Below are positions 46,816 through 59,640 of a stretch of 64,000 nt of DNA, piece by piece. Position 1 is the stretch's first letter. Each line of letters opens with the position of its first letter. The notes under the pieces were generated by a model. The model saw only the letters and a program-made list of their open reading frames with translations. It did no database searches and had not been told where the DNA came from. Origin of the DNA: Isoetes taiwanensis (lineage: Eukaryota > Streptophyta > Lycopodiopsida > Isoetales > Isoetaceae); assembly GCA_021234155.1 (NCBI GenBank), contig JAJEKV010000032.1:11290099-11354098 (forward strand), read 5' to 3'. The position numbers and the translations under genes are program-made.

Positions 46816-48838
46816 ACACATACAATTTCTACCACATACAATTCCTTAACAATAATATCGTTGCATTGCAAACCCAGGATATTTACAACATATTAGAATG
46901 CTATACATCTATGTTATCCTTATGGTCATCACAAGCAGCACGTCCTACACGTCCAGATAAATGAAGAAATTAGCAATGAAGAAATTAGCTCGGAGGTAAA
47001 GTAGCCCAAAGGACTAGTTTGAAGTTATACATTGTTGCTATTCACACGAAGGGGCGTGATGGTGTAATTAAGGATTTGTTGGCTAAGGGGCAAGTAAATC
47101 CCAACGAGAATGAAAATCTGCCAACCACAATTTTCAATTCGGATAAGGTGTCTAATAGACCAATGGGTCTAGCATCATGAACCCTTCAAGCCAACGGTTT
47201 TGCAATTGAGTAGTAGAGTCTTTTAATTGCTAATTTACAAAATCTCCATGTAAGTAATTCACAAAATCCCAACGTGGGTAATTTGAGTAAAGAGAAATGT
47301 TCGCGGTGGCCAAGGCCGCCGCGATAAATTTCTTGTAGTTTTTAGGTTAAAACATGTCCAAACTTGATGAAGTGGCAAAGATGAGAGGTGATTTGGCATA
47401 AGAGTGGTGATATGGCACCAATAGGATGATAATGTGGCAAGTGAAGTGGCAAATAATATTTTTCCTAGTAAAAAACTTTTATGAGATGGAAATGAGGTGG
47501 GTGACACGTCTGAAGTGAGGTGGATGTCATATAGTGGCTATGTGGATTCATTTGATGGTGAGGTCGACAATGAGACGTGGAATTGACATATGCACTTCAA
47601 ATCACTTGACTTTTTGGTAATGTTTAGGCTAATTTTGCCCTTTTCAAATTTTGTGATAGCAAATGTGCACCTTTCTCTCTCTTAACTTTTTTTTAGAGAG
47701 AGAACATGGTTTTAGACCTTAAAGAAAGCCTTTGATTGAATTTTTGGCATTTTTTGTGGATGATGAGTGAATGATGAGTGTATGAGATATTTTTTTGACT
47801 AGGAAAAAGACTTTTTTCCAATTTGGTTTTGGGAGATGGTAATGGCATATGAGATGGGGAAAATGAGATGTGAGAGGGATGGGGTCATGATTGTGGGGCC
47901 TAGGGAACTATGAATCATGCCAACAAACTTGAATTTAGCAAAGTACCATTATAGCTTGAGGGGTCTTCCAAACATTGACAAGGGGTCCTCAAGATCCAAC
48001 TCCAAGTCTTCATGAATGCTCTAGTTGATCCAAACCTTTTCTTGTGATGCCTACATGATGTTCAACCAAAGTCCTCACTTGGTTCTTCATACTTAATGTC
48101 TTCTACAAGTCTTCAAAGCCAGATATCTCCAAGATCCATAGTATGTTAGCTCATGCATAGACATATCAATTCAAATGTTAGGTAGGAGTGTGATGTATGC
48201 ACATGGCCCTTCTATGCTGCCAAAATGTGGTAGCACATTTAACATCACCATGCAAAAGAAGTAGGAGGGTTTATAGGGGGGTAACCAATTTTAATTTAGT
48301 TATGGGCATTTCATAAGCACCATCCCCTACATTCCCTTTGTTTCAAGATGCACTCAAAAGATTGTTTCTACGAAAAATGTCAATGAGTTTTGTGTTATAG
48401 TGTAATGCACGGGAAGGAGATTATATTTCACTATTTATATACAAACATAAAAATATATAGTAAGGAGAACGTGCAAGATAATATTAAGTTGTGTGAACGT
48501 GCTAGATATTTGTTTTTTTTTTTCCTTTGTTTGAAGGATTAGAGATAAGTTTTATTAAGTTGTGTCGACGTGTTAGCTACTGTTGACTTTTGTGAGAATC
48601 ACTATTATCACATTTAGTGAAGCCAAAACATATTGCTTCTACTAAAAATGTCAAACTAGTTTTGTATTATAGTTTCATGTGAGGGAAGGAGATTGTACTT
48701 GACTATTTATACAAATATAAACTTATACTTACCCCAAAATAACTCAAGTCTTATGCCAGTTCTAAGGAGAACGTGCATAAGCCACCCTAAAGGCACGTTG
48801 ATGCACGTATTGTATGAGAACAATGAGTCTTTTCTTAG
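46816..48838. other. Upstream region of the GT47 gene; no gene seen
   Basis: AT-rich. It includes degraded repetitive sequence around 47340-47900 (recurring GTGGCA and GATGAGTG phrases) but nothing codes clearly. The last few hundred bases presumably hold the glycosyltransferase promoter; a related ~100-base stretch (GAAGGAGATTATATTTCACT / GAAGGAGATTGTACTTGACT) occurs at about 48415 and 48675. Confidence 0.45.
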
Positions 48839-50233
48839 ATGACACGCATAAGATGCCTTCCTTGCATTTTTCAAGTAGCCTTTCCTTTGCCAATGATATC
48901 AACCCTTATGATGAAGTTAAAGGTAGCAAAGAAATGGAATTGGAGCTTCTATTTCTTTGTAGCATTATTTGGCATGGTGTTCCTGTGTATATCATTGAAA
49001 CAATATGATGTGCCCAATTTGGAGGGCATCTTCAGATCTAATTCTCCTTGTGAGGGCAGGTTAGTATATGTATATGATTTGCCATCTCAATTCAATGATG
49101 ATCTAGTCTCGCGGTCTTGTAATGACACTAAGGCTCACTGGAAGCTCTCAGAGTTATGTCAACGTTTCCCCAATGGTGGATTTGGACCAGCCGAGAATCG
49201 CCAACCATTGCCGAAGAATTCATGGTATAAATCTTATGAATACACTCTAGAGATAATGCTTCGAGAGCGGATCAACACATATCATTGTCGTACTATGGAT
49301 CCCCAACAGGCTAACCTTTTCTACATTCCATTTTATACATATTTAGATTTTGGCGGTCACTTTACTGATAAAACACATGTTCGTAATCACTTGAGTCAAC
49401 AACTCATCGGTTTTTTGCTTGCATCTCCATATTTTCAGCGTTACCATGGTGTAGATCACCTCCTTGTTATAGGTGCTGAATTTCAAAATTTTATGTGCAA
49501 GGGAGAGTGGGGAACTTGCATCCTCATCTTTCCAGAGCTTCAAAATGTTACCAAGGTATTTACTGAACGAAATTTTTGGTCTTATCAAGAATCTCAAATT
49601 GCCATCCCTTACCCCACTGGATTTCATCCTTCTTCTCCTATAGACACACAATACTGGCAAAATATTGTCTCTAATCACAACCGTGATATTCTAGTTTCCT
49701 ATTCATGGGGCCCTCGACCTAATGGTCAGTCAATTAGAAACTTTTTGCAAGAGCAATGCATACATTCCTCCAATTGCACCATATTGAGATGTGACAAGGT
49801 GGATTGTCTTAACAATACTTACTTAGCAATTAACCTTTACCTTCGATCGACCTTTTGTTTAATGCCTCACGGAGACACTCCAACTCGTAAGGCAATTTTT
49901 GACTCTATATTATCAGGGTGCATTCCAGTCTTGTTCTCAGAGCACTCAGCATATAGACAATATATATGGCATCTTCCCTCGAATGGAAGCTCCTATTCTG
50001 TCTTCTATCCATCTGAAAAGCTACTTAATGCTAATGGAAGCATCAACATTATCGACTATTTAACACATATTAATGCGGATGATATCAAGACCATGCGACA
50101 AAATGTCATTAAAATTATTCCAAATATTGTTTATGGAAAGCCAGGATACAAAAGCTCAGATTCAACAACAAAGGATGCCTTTGAGATCCTTCTTGACAAG
50201 TGGTTGAAGAGAGCTTTGCTTTATAAAAAGTAA
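48839..50233 (+). CDS. GT47 exostosin-family glycosyltransferase (MUR3/xyloglucan galactosyltransferase-like)
   Basis: An intact, intronless frame of 464 residues, type II membrane topology: a short basic cytosolic tail, one membrane span (about residues 35-53, FYFFVALFGMVFLCISL), then a lumenal catalytic domain. Exostosin-family signatures in order: CEGRLVYVYDLPSQFNDDLV, ANLFYIPFYTYLDFGG, RDILVSYSWGPRPN, then FCLMPHGDTPTRKAIFDS, LSGCIPVLFSEHSAYRQY, IWHLP. This is the MUR3/KATAMARI clade pattern, Golgi enzymes that add galactose or similar sugars to xyloglucan side chains. The true start could be the Met at residue 20 or 25 rather than the first. Several NxS/T glycosylation sites are present. 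Acceptor and donor specificity cannot be told from sequence alone. It sits alone among repeats. Confidence 0.92.
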   Translation: MTRIRCLPCIFQVAFPLPMISTLMMKLKVAKKWNWSFYFFVALFGMVFLCISLKQYDVPNLEGIFRSNSPCEGRLVYVYDLPSQFNDDLVSRSCNDTKAHWKLSELCQRFPNGGFGPAENRQPLPKNSWYKSYEYTLEIMLRERINTYHCRTMDPQQANLFYIPFYTYLDFGGHFTDKTHVRNHLSQQLIGFLLASPYFQRYHGVDHLLVIGAEFQNFMCKGEWGTCILIFPELQNVTKVFTERNFWSYQESQIAIPYPTGFHPSSPIDTQYWQNIVSNHNRDILVSYSWGPRPNGQSIRNFLQEQCIHSSNCTILRCDKVDCLNNTYLAINLYLRSTFCLMPHGDTPTRKAIFDSILSGCIPVLFSEHSAYRQYIWHLPSNGSSYSVFYPSEKLLNANGSINIIDYLTHINADDIKTMRQNVIKIIPNIVYGKPGYKSSDSTTKDAFEILLDKWLKRALLYKK

Positions 50234-51144
50234 GAGTTTGATCTATTCATAGATCCAACACTGACTACTCTTTTCATAATGTATTAGTATTCATAATGCA
50301 TTAATTGTGGTTGTTTATGGGAGATGTTTTTTTGGTTTGAAAAAAAAAATAAAAATTCAAGAAACATTGGCAAGTTCATGAAAAACATATAAACATTTAA
50401 ATATAGCAAAAATTTTGTAAGACACCAAAAACAAAAAGTTCCAAATATTTTTTTGTATCAAATGAAGAGTCCAGCTTCTGGGCAAGTAGTTTTTGCCCAC
50501 GAGCTTCTTTATTTTTTCTTCTCAACCAAAAAACAACAAAATGAAGTCCAAACTAATCGTCATCAAGACCAATAGTAACTAGGCTATCCCCTCCCTTCAT
50601 TCCATCACCACCTGTGCATAGCAGGCTTCCACCACCTTTTATTCCATCCCCCAAAGCTACACATTTCTCCGCAACTTCTCTGGGAATTTTTCTTTTGTGG
50701 AGTCTTTTTGCTTGGGCATCTTGGTTTTTTTTTCACTAAAGTGTGCTCACCTCGAATGATTCCAATGACTTAAATTTTTTTAAAAACCCAAACGTGAGCA
50801 ATCCGAAATTCTATGTTGTTGTAACTATGAGCATTGTGTAGGTGGAAGGAGGTGGAGTTGACAGCATGCCTAGTATGTAGTGAGAGATAAACTTACCGAT
50901 TTAAAACAGGAGGTGATGAGATCGGACGTGGGTGTGATGGTGGAGAACAGCCAGGCCGGATTGCAAAGGGAAGAACCAGCAACCTTAAGGGGTTACAGTA
51001 CTCGATGTTATCGTTTTTTTTTATCATAAATACCATTGAATTATAGTCTTAAATAAACGTATAGCTTCCTACGTTCATAACCTTGCTAGCATGTTGACTT
51101 TTAGAAGTGTTGAAGTTACTCTTGTGTTCAATTGTCAATTAACA
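50234..51144. other. GT47 3' flank and probable LTR remnant
   Basis: Sequence ending at AACA (51144) just before the primer-binding site should be the 3' edge of a 5' LTR. The LTR start was not located, and no second LTR is seen in the window. The first part is GT47 3' untranslated sequence with A-rich runs. Confidence 0.45.
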
Positions 51145-51146
51145 AT

Positions 51147-51158
51147 TGGTATCAGAGC
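51147..51158 (+). other. LTR retrotransposon primer-binding site
   Basis: TGGTATCAGAGC is the standard complement of the 3' end of plant initiator methionine tRNA, used to prime reverse transcription. It lies two bases after a possible LTR end (AACA) and eight bases before the gag ATG. Confidence 0.9.
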
Positions 51159-51166
51159 CGGTAAAA

Positions 51167-51720
51167 ATGGCTAGCTGGTATGGAGCAAGTCTCTTATCCC
51201 AAGTAGATGTGTATGAAGGAGGTTCTGGATTCCAGGTGTGGAAAGAGAAAATCATACATGTATTGGAAGCTGAAGATTTACTGGAAATAGTTACAGGAGC
51301 AGCAGAGTACAATCAAGTAGCAGCAGCAGCAGTGTCTATTGAAGCCAGTTCATCTTCGGGAAAGAATGATGCAGTAACCACAACTAGTGAGGGAGAAGGG
51401 TCTAGTGCATCAGGTAAGTTATCAATTGCTGCAAAAATTAAAGAGGCAAGGGGGATACTCTCAAGCAAGGTTAAAGATCGGGGGAAAAAGTCCAAAGGGA
51501 ATTTGGGACTATTGAACATTTTGAATTCAAGACTTCTTCACAAATAGATGTATTGGATAAAGAGTTAAGACAAATGCAACTTGTTGATAAGGAAAATATC
51601 ATGGATTTCTTTAAGAATTTTGAACACAGTTGCAGATTTGGAAGGAGCTGGTGTTCACATGACGCAGCTCACAGTTAGAAGGCATCTTGGCCTAGCATCT
51701 AACTCCAAGGCACATGTCCC
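51167..51720 (+). pseudogene. Ty1/copia-type gag fragment
   Basis: From ATG 51167 the frame reads MASWYGASLLSQVDVYEGGS, GFQVWKEKIIHVLEAEDLLE, the N-terminal gag pattern of plant copia elements. It stops at 51547. The next frame continues LDKELRQMQLVDKENIMDFF and then HMTQLTVRRHLG, the central gag region, so one or two frameshifts have occurred. No zinc knuckle, protease, integrase or polymerase follows. Non-functional remnant. Confidence 0.75.
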
Positions 51721-51971
51721 GCTGCTTAAGCGACGATAATCTTACCTCCACCACCCCCTAGTTAATACTAGATCTGTCTCTGGGACCATTCCTGATCCAT
51801 GGACCAGAACTGCCCCACATGACCTCTGCCACTTAAACCCATGTAAGTTACGAAAGAAATTTCAATTTTGTAATGTATTGCCACCATTTGAGTCTTCACT
51901 TGTTTGTTAGTGACCTCTGAGAATTTCAAGACCAATGGGGTCATCTATACCTTGTGGTGATTGCTCAAATA

Positions 51972-52440
51972 TTAGATGGTGGGGGCTTGTTCTTCTCTCA
52001 TAACATTACTAACACAGTCTTCCATATATTCAGCAATCTTTTCTACGTTGCCTGTCCCTTTTGCATCTCTATTTTCATGTTCAATTTTCATCTGCTCTAC
52101 ATGATTGCCCACTGTTCCCAGCCTTTCTGTCATAAGTTTTAATTCAGCATTAACAGAAACAAGCTCCTGCTCTACATTGCCCACGGTTCCCAGCTTTTCT
52201 TTCACAAGTTTTGATTCAGCATTAACAGAAACAAGCTCTTGTTTTAAGCTTCCATTTTCTCTCTGCAATTGACTAACCTGTTCTCACAATTGAAGCTTTT
52301 CCATGTCTTGAGCTGTAAACCGCACATCCTCGGCATCCCAACATGCTTGAATCTGAGCAAAGAAGGCATCAATTTTTTCTGACACCAGCTTCTGTGCCAT
52401 CTGTGATACATTTCGACCAAAAGCGGCAAACTATGCCGCC
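51972..52440 (-). pseudogene. Coiled-coil protein fragment with internal repeat
   Basis: The minus strand reads AAFGRNVSQMAQKLVSEKID and ACWDAEDVRFTAQDMEKLQL, a stop, then QLQRENGSLKQELVSVNAES. The block QELVSVNAE(S/L)KL followed by LGTVGN is duplicated about 75 bases apart. The charged heptad pattern fits a coiled coil. The family is not recognised; it could be a retroelement or host-gene piece. Broken by one stop. Confidence 0.5.
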
Positions 52441-53721
52441 CAATCGCCCACCTTTGCTGACGTGTCTGCTAATTATAATATAGGATGTTTTTTTGTTATA
52501 ATAACCCATTCAACTATTTAGGGGTATGGTCTATGGTCTCAGGAATAGTGATTTATGCATTCATATCAAATCCCCCTGGGACCCCCTCTTATTGTGCTAC
52601 ATATTCATTAATAACATTCATATTCAAGCACAATATCATAAGGACATAGTATCTACAATGCATTCAAAATACAATTAAATGTCAAAATTATCTTATTATG
52701 ATATTGACTAATTAAAAGGAAGTACAAAAAAAACCCGGAAAAACAACAACAATAACTTGTATATAGTTAACCTTAGGCTATAGGACAAAAAACAATAGCC
52801 TTATCTATCTAGGTTATACTACACAATAGACTAAAGACGAAAGAATGTTTCCAATAAACAGATATCATGGTAATTGGATGTATCAGAGGTCGATTAAAGG
52901 AGGGACGAGCATGCAAAACCGAGACGGAATTGAGTTAATCCGATGAGTTGGGCCTATCTAAACACGGTGGGGTAATTTTTAAGACTAAGCAAGCAACAAG
53001 ATTTACTCTATAGACAAACAAGGCAACCAACAGACATGAACTTTTACTTTTGACTCGAATTCATCCAATCCGAGTTACTATATCTTATTAAGGCAAATGG
53101 GGTTCTTTCAAATCAATTTCAACCTGATCGAATATGATCCAGCAGAGTTTTGTTCTTCTAATTGAAATTTGTGGGCATCATAAACTTTTCAAAGATTTAT
53201 TAGGCCTTCAATCAAGCTAAAGGGCCATACTAGCACGAAATTTTATGGCAAAGACTCCTACTAGGTTGAAACCATCCATAGCACAACTATTTAGTGCTAA
53301 GCGAAATGCCCAATCTTGGACCATAATAGAGATATAATCCACGTAAATCTCTTTAAGGAAAAACTGAAATGTCTAAGCCTTCCTTAAACCATCTATCTAG
53401 CAAAGAGATAGACAAGACAACTCATTGAATGAAAGAAACCATTAACTAATCTACAAGCATTTCCACTTACAAGCAACTGGCAAATCTTCCCAATTCCAGG
53501 ATTTATGCTCTGCAGCATGGAAACAAAATTGACAATCACATTTTCACTTTTCTTTCTAGTCTACTAATATTTGAGCCTACTCTAATGGTTTTCTTGTTTT
53601 ATAACAATTTCTTTGAATTTGTTATCAACCGTTTTAAATGTCTATCATATATCAAATGTTTGCTACAATTGCCTCACCTTTGAATGAAGGCATGTCCTCA
53701 TGACCTGAAATTAGGTTAAAG
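52441..53721. other. Non-coding, AT-rich; no feature seen
   Basis: No open frame of interest, no clear repeat. Probably decayed retrotransposon DNA, given the gypsy remnant to the right. Confidence 0.4.
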
Positions 53722-54063
53722 TCAATGGAATTGATTAGCATTCATCCAAATGGGATAATCTATTGAGTATCCTTGCCACTGCACCAAATACTTCCTAATT
53801 TCTTGGTTTCTTAGGATACATACTTTGGTCTGTAAAATTTGTTGTGGCTTCAAAAGAAATTGCCCTTCATATGCTTGTAAATCGTTAGGGTTGAGAGTAT
53901 GACGCTTATGAGGTACATAATTCGTCAAATTACCAACATAAAACACGACGTGTAATTTCAAATGTGACGACAACTCTAACCTATATGCTTTTGGCCCAAT
54001 CGTTTCCAGGAACTTGAAGGGTCCTGCGAACCGAGGTGCTAATTTCCCAGCATTGGGAAACTA
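53722..54063 (-). pseudogene. Ty3/gypsy chromovirus integrase C-terminus with chromodomain
   Basis: Read leftward: KLAPRFAGPFKFLETIGPKA, YRLELSSHLKLHVVFYVGNL (the GPF/Y-like region of integrase), a linker, then EIRKYLVQWQGYSIDYPIWM, a chromodomain core (YLVQWQGY, W). Chromodomains mark the chromovirus branch of plant gypsy elements and guide integration to heterochromatin. Only this terminal piece is recognised; the rest of pol is not found to the right. Confidence 0.85.
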
Positions 54064-56518
54064 CAACGTTCTTTGCATTGAATTAATAAGCAAAAATACC
54101 AAATGTAATGCTTTTGAAGCTTACTAAGTTCATTGTATCTGTCTTCATTAAAATAAAATTCAAAATTTACTTGATAGTATTTTCCCACAATGGTTTTGAT
54201 GGTTCTTTCTCATCCGAAGCTTTAGGAGATACAAACTTAGGTTTTATTTCCTCTACACAGGCACAAAAATAACCGCTAATATCACACCAGGATGGCAAAT
54301 AGTCCTTAGAAAGAGTCCTGTGACATTTAACAAACTTGCTCAAGAAGAAACTAAATAAATAGCTAAGAGATTCATCTTTGCTCATGTACTCTTGGTACAT
54401 CCAACATCCCTCCATGTGTTCCTCAGCTAGATCCACTTCTACCTTTCCTAATGGATAATTATGAGTCATTTTCTACAATCAAGAAACACACAAGTTAGAC
54501 TTACGTCTAAATTGGTACATATTATTTAGACAAAATAAGAAAAATCATTTCACGCTAGCCTCCAGTGCCATTGTGCCAAGGGATGCATTGATGATACCAG
54601 AGGTGCACCTGTTGGGTTATTGCCCAAAGGGATCCACCAATAGCTAGTTCCAGTAGAAGCCCTCACCATAGGGTGGAGATGAAAAAGTGTTTGCACCATC
54701 TCCCATGCACCAAGTAGCCTTGAGGAAAGGAAAAGCACTAGAATAATTTGAGAGAAAATAGACGAGAGCCCAAGGAAACAATGGCTTGATAGATGGAAAA
54801 CCAAAGGAGACACACATCTGCAAAGATTGATAACACCGTTTTTTGTTGTTGTTGTTTTTTTTATAAAAGATAATTAGCTAAAAGTTATTTTCATCGAATA
54901 AGGGATATGTAGCCCCTAGAGGCCAATATCTTTGAAGGGTTTCATGACTTCCTCATTGTGACTTTTGATTCTAGCTTTTACTTGATGAGTAGACTGGCTT
55001 ATCTAAACATGGGGGACTCACTAAAGATAAATGTTTTGTAGCAGCATTGAGGGTTTAATGTCTCGAAGGAAAAACAAGCTCAATATTCAGAATCCTATGG
55101 TTGTCACCAGAACCCTATATGCACATGAACACAAGGCATTGGCATAGGTTCTAGTCTTGCGAGTTCCTGAATTAGCACGCATCTATTATTAACAGATTGA
55201 ATTCCAAAGTGTGAATGAGTCAGTAGAGTGAATGTTCGCCCCATGGACATTCCTCTTTACTGGCTCACTTCTTTAAATACAGCAGAGTCTGCAAAAGAGA
55301 AATGTTCACCACTATAAATTTCTTGTAAAATTATAGCATCTTACTTGGCATGCACATTTAAGGATTCCAAATGCTTAGAATATATGAAACCCCAACTCAT
55401 GTTTAACTCTAGTTTAAAGTGTTAGTCGTCTACATTTGACATTTCAAAGTTAATGCAAACTTGGAGGATCTTCTAAATCATGTGGGCCCTAAAAGTAAGT
55501 TATGGATTGGTCCCCACGAATTAGAAATGCTACTTTACGTGTGAAGTCAAATCATATGTGGATATTTTACCCTGCTAGCCTTTGTTTAGGCGATTAAAAT
55601 ATTTTGCCACGAACCTTCCAACTATTTCTTGCAAGTTGTTTCATCCTACAAAACAAGATATCCAACTCTAGAATAATACGGCCTAAATAATGCTTCACCT
55701 CTATCAAGAGAAAATAGCTGATGTATGCACTTCTCATGCAAAATTTGGCCTATGTATCCATTTTTCATGCAAATTTTGGATTATCTTAACTTAATCCTGT
55801 GTAATAGAAAGTGATGTAATATTCGTGCATAAAATAAATGACCCGAAAATAAGGTCATGCCGTGTGATGTAACTGTGCCTATTGGACAAACGACCAACCA
55901 GATTTTGGGGTCGCCCATTCTATGCAACAACTTTGGTAGAACAAATATGGTAGAAAATATATTCAGTAGAAGTTTGGAAGTCACGTAATAGTACAACTCA
56001 ACCGATTGAAATTGAATTTTTTTTCTAAATGTGGATGGCTATTGATTGGAAAATTTCTTTAAAAGGCCAAGTTCGCTAAAATAGCAATTGACACGTGTCC
56101 TAATTATATTGGCTTAGAGGGCTGCAAATAGACTAGCCGCTTTTTTACGAATAAATTAAGTGCAGTGGAGGAAACTTTCAATATATTTACTTCGAGTTTT
56201 TTATTAAAATAGTGCATTTCAATATATCTACTTAGAGTTTTCTGTAAAAATAAAAAACACCCTTCGAGCAACATCTCTGCTTTGCCTTAGATTTCTGCTG
56301 AGCTCTTGCCTGCCCTAAAGTGTTGTGCGAATGATGTGTTTGAGTTTTCATTTTGGATTCTAGCCATCCAAAATGCCCTTCAAGCAACATCTCTGCTCTA
56401 CCTTAAATTTCTGCCCTAATTCATTCGTGAATGTCCAAACAACCATGTCAACCCTTGTAGATCCCTTCTCAAATCCCCAAAAAAGGAAAATCTTAATAGG
56501 GATGCCTATTAAGATTCT
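54064..56518. other. Non-coding interval; one unrecognised open frame
   Basis: A minus-strand frame at 54167-54469 (MTHNYPLGKVEVDLAEEHME, then CHRTLSKDYLPSWCDISGYF) is 100 residues, with no family recognised and no neighbour support. The remainder has no supported gene. Two near-repeats around 56280-56400 (CAACATCTCTGCT) flank the LINE start. Confidence 0.4.
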
Positions 56519-57858
56519 GCCCTGGACACATTCTGCCAGGCGACAGACATGCGTGTCAACCTGGCCAAGACTAAGGTGGTCCTCATATCTTCCTCACGTC
56601 ATCCAGCACCTCCGGCACTCACTTATCAGGGGCAGATGGTAGAGGTTACACCCAGCTACAAGTACCTGGGGGTGGAATTTCCGTCCTCAATGTATTGGGA
56701 TGCATCCATTCGCCTTCGGGTGACCGCAGGTTGGAAGGCACTGTACGCAATGCAAAACAATAGTCACAGGGCCGATTTTGTATGGATGGGGCCACCGATC
56801 ACATTTGTTAGCACCGGTGGAGGAGCGTTCTTACGTATGGGGTCGAGGTGTGGGGCCCAGTGGTGTCTTTGGCGACTTGGAACGACTTAGAGCAGGTCCA
56901 GAAGGCATTTTTGACGCGGGCACTTGGGGTCAAGCCCTCAGTTCCATATCAGATCTTGTTGCAGGAGACAGGATTCATGCCCCTGCAGCATGCGGCCCTC
57001 GATAGACACATTGTTTATTTCCGAAGGTGGCGGCATGATGGGTGACACTTGGCTCCCCGCGACTTGGCTTCTGTTGTGGCGATGAGCCCGCAAGCGACTT
57101 CGGGGCTTGTTGGAAGGACAAGATCAGAGCCCAGTGGCTAGCGCACTGGAATGTAGACGCGCATAGGTGCGTCTAGGTGCACACAGACGCCGGGCGGGAT
57201 AGGCTGAGGGGGTACTTGGACTCTTGTTTCCTGGGGAAGCTCTGGGACCACCATGCTCTGGAACAGGTAAAGGTGGCACACTACAAACAACACATAAACC
57301 CCACCCTGGTTCGAGGCCCGGCTCTACCGCATTCTCGGTTGCCCATGAAGAAGCGCAGGATCATCGCGTCCATTCGAATAGGGGCCCACCATCTTCGGCT
57401 TGAGACGGGTCGGTGGGTTGGAGAGCCGCGCCAGGACAGGCTTTGTTAGTGTTGCCCGCTGGGGGTTGTTGAGGATGAAAGCCATGCCTTCCAGAGCTGT
57501 CCAGCCTATAGTCAGATTCGGGCTCGCTACATTCTCTTGGTGCGACCTCCGCCCGCCGCAGACGAGCTACTTCAAGACGCGCCGGGGTTCGATCCCTTGG
57601 CTCCTACCTGTAGGAGGTTTTGGATCTCATGGACTCACCTCGCCCCCTAGCCTACGAGGTGCCGGAATTCATGTGTATATGTATATTTGTGCGGTATTTG
57701 CGGCCAGGCTTGTTGCTGCGACGGTTTTTCCCTCCTAAGGGGGGGTTTTTTAATCCGGGTAGCAACGGGCTTGCTGCACCCGTGTAATTTGGGTCCCATA
57801 GGCCGATTGGCCTCCGCGGACGATAAAAGAACCTTCCTTCCTTCCTTCCTTCCTTCCT
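56519..57858 (+). mobile_element. LINE 3' portion, 5'-truncated
   Basis: Starts inside the reverse transcriptase C-side: TFCQATDMRVNLAKTKVVLI, YKYLGVEFPSSMYWDASIRL, then VWGPVVSLATWNDLEQVQKA and RRIIASIRIGAHHLRLETGR in shifting frames. The 3' untranslated region (GGGTCCCATAGGCCGATTGG) ends in a TTCC repeat (57832-57858). It is the same family as the LINE at 24416-27722 but in plus orientation. Confidence 0.88.
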
Positions 57859-59640
57859 ATCAAACCTCAACCCAACCCAGACGCAGCCTCATGCCCCCTC
57901 ACATGACGAGCACCTCTAGGAGGAACAAGAGGATGAACCATCACGAAAAAGGCCCAGACTAGACAGCAAAAAAAAAAGGAGAAGACCCTTCCATGAGAAG
58001 GCAGGCACAAACAAAAGCTCAATTTAATAAAATTGGCTTGGCAAGCTAATGGATGTTGTTTAGATCTGACGGCATACCAGACATTGATGGAGAATTGGAG
58101 GCAAATCCAGGTGAGAGTTGAGAATAACACTACTCGGATTGCAAACCTGGCAAAAGAGATACAATCCTCAGTACCTCAAGTGCTCGAAGGGCAACTGGCT
58201 ACGAAGAAACAAGGGGTTGTAGGGATGGAGGCCCGCATACAATAGCTGGAGGACAATATCCGCTTGGTGCAGTTCGAAAGTCAGCAGAATAAGCTATGTT
58301 TCACTGACCTACAGACCCCTCTGGGCACATGTCCACAAGAGTTGAAGCCATGACACAAGACAGAAAATTTGTGAGTAGGAGATAACTTCAGCTATCTCCC
58401 ATGTACGATCAGAGGCCGAGGAGACTGCCGCCATGTTGCAAAGATCCAGATAACCACTAAAGAGAGCCAATCACAGTGCTCCAAGCCCTTCAGAGCAGAG
58501 TCAACACATTGGAAATGACCTCATCAACTGTGGATCTTATACTTGCCTCTCGATTACAGAAATTGGAGCACAGCTCCACTGCACGGGATCTGGATATACA
58601 GGAGCTATAGGCAACCGTCGCCTAACAGGAAAAGGGTCTTCATGCAGATGCTCATGAGGAACTACAATAGTATATGCATGAATTGACAAGGCGAAAACAA
58701 TTACACCAGGACCTAACTCCCAGCTTCGTGAAGGAGAGGCCACTCTACATGCTACGATGGCCCCACATGTTCAAAAGCCCGCACAATGTCAGCTTGGACA
58801 GCCAACTACCATACTGCTATGTCGGTCCATATCGCCCCAAATCCCAAGACAGGCTATAGTCCACACCATGCAGACAACATACAACGCCAGCCAAGATGGT
58901 CAACATTAACCCGAGGATCAGAGAGCTCCAAGAGCTGAGATGCAGAAGCCGTAATGTGGTGGTCCTCGGCCTACCTGAGGAAGCAAGGGAGAACCTCATT
59001 GAATGCCTCCAGATGCTATTCCTTACCCATATGACTTCCATATGCCTGTACATTGTTAAAGCAAGCTGCCATGGTGCGCAGCGCCTAACTGCCACCATAT
59101 TGTCACATTTACGGGCGTGGATGCACCAGTACGAGCTATATTACGACAAGGCAGGTAGTTGAAAGCGATGTCCCTGTATGTTGACCGAGATCTCACTCCA
59201 GTACAATAGGAAATAGGAGTTCTGCAGGCAGGAATAGGAGTTCAACAAGTCTCTTGGAATTGTGGGGGCTTTCCATGGCAGAAGGGAGACAATCTCATGA
59301 ACATTATTACTGCAGATATATAGATCTAATCTTTCTTATGAAGACATGGGAGCATGCAGAGCACAGGCACCCGACCTGCCAGGCTACAGTCTTCAACAAT
59401 TGCTGAGGAAAGCGAGGACATTGTTGGTTTGCTATCTACTATCGGACAGCCTTGGCATAGTCAATCTTCCTATACAAGACAGACATGCACAACCGGTACT
59501 TATGGGTGCGAGTGCAAAATTGCAGTGGCAACCCTCTCTTTATAGCAGCTTACTACTTCCCACATGCAGAAAATAACTTCTATCACACCCATTTGAATGT
59601 GGATAGGTTGGACCCCAGGGGGTTCACCTCTATGTTAGGG
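57859..59640 (+). mobile_element. LINE 5' portion, 3'-truncated
   Basis: Follows the preceding LINE tail directly, in the same orientation. It has a basic leader (57867-58020), a coiled coil (LMENWRQIQVRVENNTTRIA), and from about 59340 an endonuclease-like part with TWEHAEHRHP, PGYSLQQLLRK, then NPLFIAAYYFPHAENNFYH (59510-59590), broken by frameshifts. It stops before any reverse transcriptase. The coiled coil matches that at 27060-27377, so it is the same or a close family. Confidence 0.75.

Noticed and set aside
48814-49008. Short plus-strand frame at the GT47 start
   Set aside because: Out of frame with the glycosyltransferase; the membrane-anchor frame starting at 48839 explains the region.
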